A stretch of 48,022 nucleotides of DNA. Source: Desulfovibrio sp. (GTDB lineage Bacteria; Desulfobacterota; Desulfovibrionia; Desulfovibrionales; Desulfovibrionaceae). The stretch is from assembly GCF_019424165.1 (NCBI RefSeq), contig NZ_JAHZAA010000018.1:1-48022 (forward strand), given 5' to 3'. A program made the position numbers and the translations under genes. This document shows, one piece after another, positions 46,496 through 48,022 of this stretch; position 1 is the first letter of the stretch; each line of letters opens with the position of its first letter. The notes below the pieces were generated by a model. It was not told the DNA's origin and ran no database searches. It worked only from the letters and a program-made list of their open reading frames with translations.

Positions 46496-47440
46496 ATGCC
46501 TGAATTGCCGGAAGTGGAGACTGTTGCCCGCACCCTGCGGCCCCATGTGCAGGGGCGTGTTATTGCTGATGCGCAGGTTTTGCGCGCCACCAGCCAACAT
46601 CCTCTGAGCCTGCCCCTTCAGGATCTGCGGGGATGCCGCATTGTTGACGTAACGCGCCGGGGCAAGCTGCTCCTGCTGCTGCTTGACGCAGCCGAAGCGG
46701 AAAAAGCGTGCGTGCGCGGTATGAAAGATCTGCGCCTGGCCGTGCATCTGCGCATGACGGGGCGTCTTATGACCTATGCGGCGGCAACCACGCCGGGCAC
46801 GCATACCCGCTGTATTCTTGATCTGAAAGCATTGCCCGCTGCTGGCGCTGGCGGGCAGGTTGTGGCGGAACACGGGCCTGCCGGGGCGGCAGACCTGTCC
46901 GTGTCTGAAGCCTGTTCACCGTCCGGCGAGCGCCGCCTGTTTTTTGACGACGTGCGCGCCTTTGGGACCATGCTGGCAGGCACGCCGGATATGTTCGCCC
47001 GCTGGCCTTTCTGGCGGGAGCTTGGCCCCGAGCCTCTGGATATTGCGGAAGCGGCCTTTGCCGGCAGCATTGCCGCAAAAAAATCAGCCATCAAGGCCGT
47101 GCTGCTGGATCAGAAAGTGCTGGCCGGGGTCGGCAATATTTATGCGGACGAAAGCCTGTTTGCCGCAGGCATTGACCCGCGCAGGAAAGCCTCGGAGCTT
47201 ACGCGGCTTCAGGCCAACCGCCTTTTGCAATGCCTGCGGGACGTGCTTTTACTGTCCATCTCCCAGTGCGGCAGCTCCATTCGTGACTACAGGGATGCCG
47301 ACGGCAATGTGGGAGCCTTTCAGAATACGTTTGCCGTGTACGGGCGCGGCGGGCAAAAATGCAAGACCTGCGGAGGCCTTTTGGAAAAGGCCAAGGTGGC
47401 GGGCCGGAGTACCGTTTTTTGCCCGCAGTGCCAGCATTAG
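46496..47440 (+). CDS. mutM: Formamidopyrimidine-DNA glycosylase
   Basis: MutM (Fpg) excises 8-oxoguanine and nicks the abasic site. The 314-residue protein starts MPELPEVETVARTL, giving the catalytic Pro1 and Glu2 after Met removal; the start at 46496 is set by this. The RRGKLLLL segment has the catalytic Lys. KSAIKAVLLDQKVLAGVGNIYADE is the helix-two-turn-helix. The C-terminal zinc finger is CKTCGG ... CPQCQH. The usual D-P-R-R-F-G motif reads DDVRAFG. An insert of about 30 Ala/Gly-rich residues (about 125-155) just before it explains the length above the usual 270. Confidence 0.95.
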   Translation: MPELPEVETVARTLRPHVQGRVIADAQVLRATSQHPLSLPLQDLRGCRIVDVTRRGKLLLLLLDAAEAEKACVRGMKDLRLAVHLRMTGRLMTYAAATTPGTHTRCILDLKALPAAGAGGQVVAEHGPAGAADLSVSEACSPSGERRLFFDDVRAFGTMLAGTPDMFARWPFWRELGPEPLDIAEAAFAGSIAAKKSAIKAVLLDQKVLAGVGNIYADESLFAAGIDPRRKASELTRLQANRLLQCLRDVLLLSISQCGSSIRDYRDADGNVGAFQNTFAVYGRGGQKCKTCGGLLEKAKVAGRSTVFCPQCQH

Positions 47441-47718
47441 CCCTGTGTTCAACCGTTATTTTGTCTGTATTTCTCAAGCCTTGTCTGGCGTAGAAATTAT
47501 GGAGCGCTGTATATTTCAAGGTGCTATGATGCCCGTTGCGGCGATTTGCAACGCAACTGGCTGGCGTTGCAGCCTTTAGGCACGATCTGTTCGGGCAACG
47601 GCTGAGGCTGCGTTCCGCCTTTGTGACGGGCATGCGTTCGCGCAGCCGCCAGAACAATTTCAAGGTGAACCTGCTCTGGCTGGCCGCGCTCCTGCTCCAT
47701 CTATCCCGACAGTGCCGT
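47441..47718. other. Intergenic region after mutM
   Basis: This 278-base gap has a 7-bp hairpin GCAACGC/GCGTTGC (47548-47570). A plus-strand frame from about 47570 encodes an Arg/Leu-rich stretch that ends up antisense to the next gene. It has no start signal and no recognised family. Confidence 0.4.
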
Positions 47719-48022
47719 TCAGGCCCGGGCCATGCTCATGCCCAGTTCAAAGGCTTTCCGGCAGTCTTCCGGAAAAACTTCTTCTCTGCGCTTCAGCTTG
47801 TCTTTTTCAGAAAAACACTCCACCTTGTACTTGCTGTAATCCATAAACTGATAGGTGTCATTGACATAGAGCACGGTGGGCGGGGTCAGCATTCTGCCCG
47901 TAAAGTATTCCATGCCGCCAAGGTGCTCGGGATAGTGCATCTCGCGCATAAAATTTTCCGTGACGTTCATTGTATAGATAAAGGCCGTCTTCATTTTTTT
48001 GGGCGCTATGGAAGAATATTCG
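47719..48022 (-). CDS. Flavodoxin-like / NADPH-dependent FMN reductase family protein (partial)
   Basis: About 100 C-terminal residues are visible. The frame stays open upstream of the ATG at 47994 to the window edge (…SSIAPKKMKTAFIYTMN), so this is most likely the end of a longer protein rather than a 91-residue one. No ribosome site precedes that ATG. The segment KMKTAFIYTMN, the VECFSEKDKLKRREEVFPEDCRKAFELG tail and the length fit flavodoxin-fold NAD(P)H-dependent FMN reductases or iron-sulfur flavoproteins. The FMN-binding N-terminus lies outside the window, so the call rests on tail similarity only. Confidence 0.6.
   Translation of the reverse strand, partial: EYSSIAPKKMKTAFIYTMNVTENFMREMHYPEHLGGMEYFTGRMLTPPTVLYVNDTYQFMDYSKYKVECFSEKDKLKRREEVFPEDCRKAFELGMSMARA

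Noticed and set aside
47441..47718. Transposase or other gene remnant after mutM
   Set aside because: An Arg/Leu-rich plus-strand frame looked gene-like, but it lacks a start signal, runs antisense into the next gene and matches no family I can name.
1..48022. CRISPR arrays, tRNA or rRNA genes, prophage, insertion sequences
   Set aside because: No spaced repeats, T-loop-like RNA patterns, integrase or transposase motifs were found on reading both strands.

Overview
The window looks like chromosome of a GC-rich sulfate-reducing deltaproteobacterium, very probably Desulfovibrio desulfuricans or a close relative. The aldehyde oxidoreductase at 22248-24971 follows, as far as I can recall it, the D. 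desulfuricans/D. gigas Mop sequence almost residue for residue. Hcp, class II NrdJ and the 'DVU_155x' gene neighbourhood fit the same group. No rRNA, tRNA, CRISPR array, insertion sequence or prophage was recognised.

Layout. 1-1480 (minus): 3' part of an AmrS-like radical SAM gene and a Gly/Pro-rich exported protein. 2059-4417 (plus): purM, yccF, gmhB. 4673-5653 (minus): fliM. 5837-9775 (plus): a ferredoxin-ASKHA protein (RACo/DUF4445 type) coupled to an Rsm22/METTL17-like Fe-S methyltransferase. 10219-15584 (plus): nrdJ, a YdjM-like membrane protein, cfa and a polytopic membrane protein. 15718-18591 (minus): hcp, cupin and an HcpR-type Crp/Fnr regulator, with a perfect 20-bp palindrome ahead of cupin-hcp. 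18743-20761 (minus): SLBB polysaccharide-export protein and a small lipoprotein.

21065-34132 (plus) is the most interesting part. It holds a MoeA-like protein with a Cys-rich tail, then mop, then two hairpins, then seven genes whose six junctions are all 4-nt stop/start overlaps: a dicluster/HdrBC-like oxidoreductase, a two-CxxC redox protein, methyltransferase TrsM, a C-GCAxxG-C-C protein, radical SAM protein TrsS, an AMP-dependent CoA ligase and an NTP-transferase/HD fusion. A histidine phosphatase follows. To my knowledge no chemistry has been established for this set. Its position beside a molybdopterin-cytosine-dinucleotide enzyme suggests a link to molybdenum hydroxylase maturation, redox partnering or substrate supply.

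34205-35687 (minus): a CxxCxxCC-type protein and an SMR transporter pair. 35688-36097: noncoding, with a 22-bp palindrome, a hairpin and 13-nt tandem repeats. 36098-43178 (minus): guaB-guaA-tatB-tatC-hisB-lipoprotein-hisA, one tightly packed unit joining GMP synthesis, Tat export and histidine synthesis. 43535-46357 (plus): ffh, rpsP, khpA, rimM, closed by a terminator. 46496-47440: mutM with its own promoter. 47719-48022 (minus): C-terminal part of a flavodoxin-like protein cut by the window edge.
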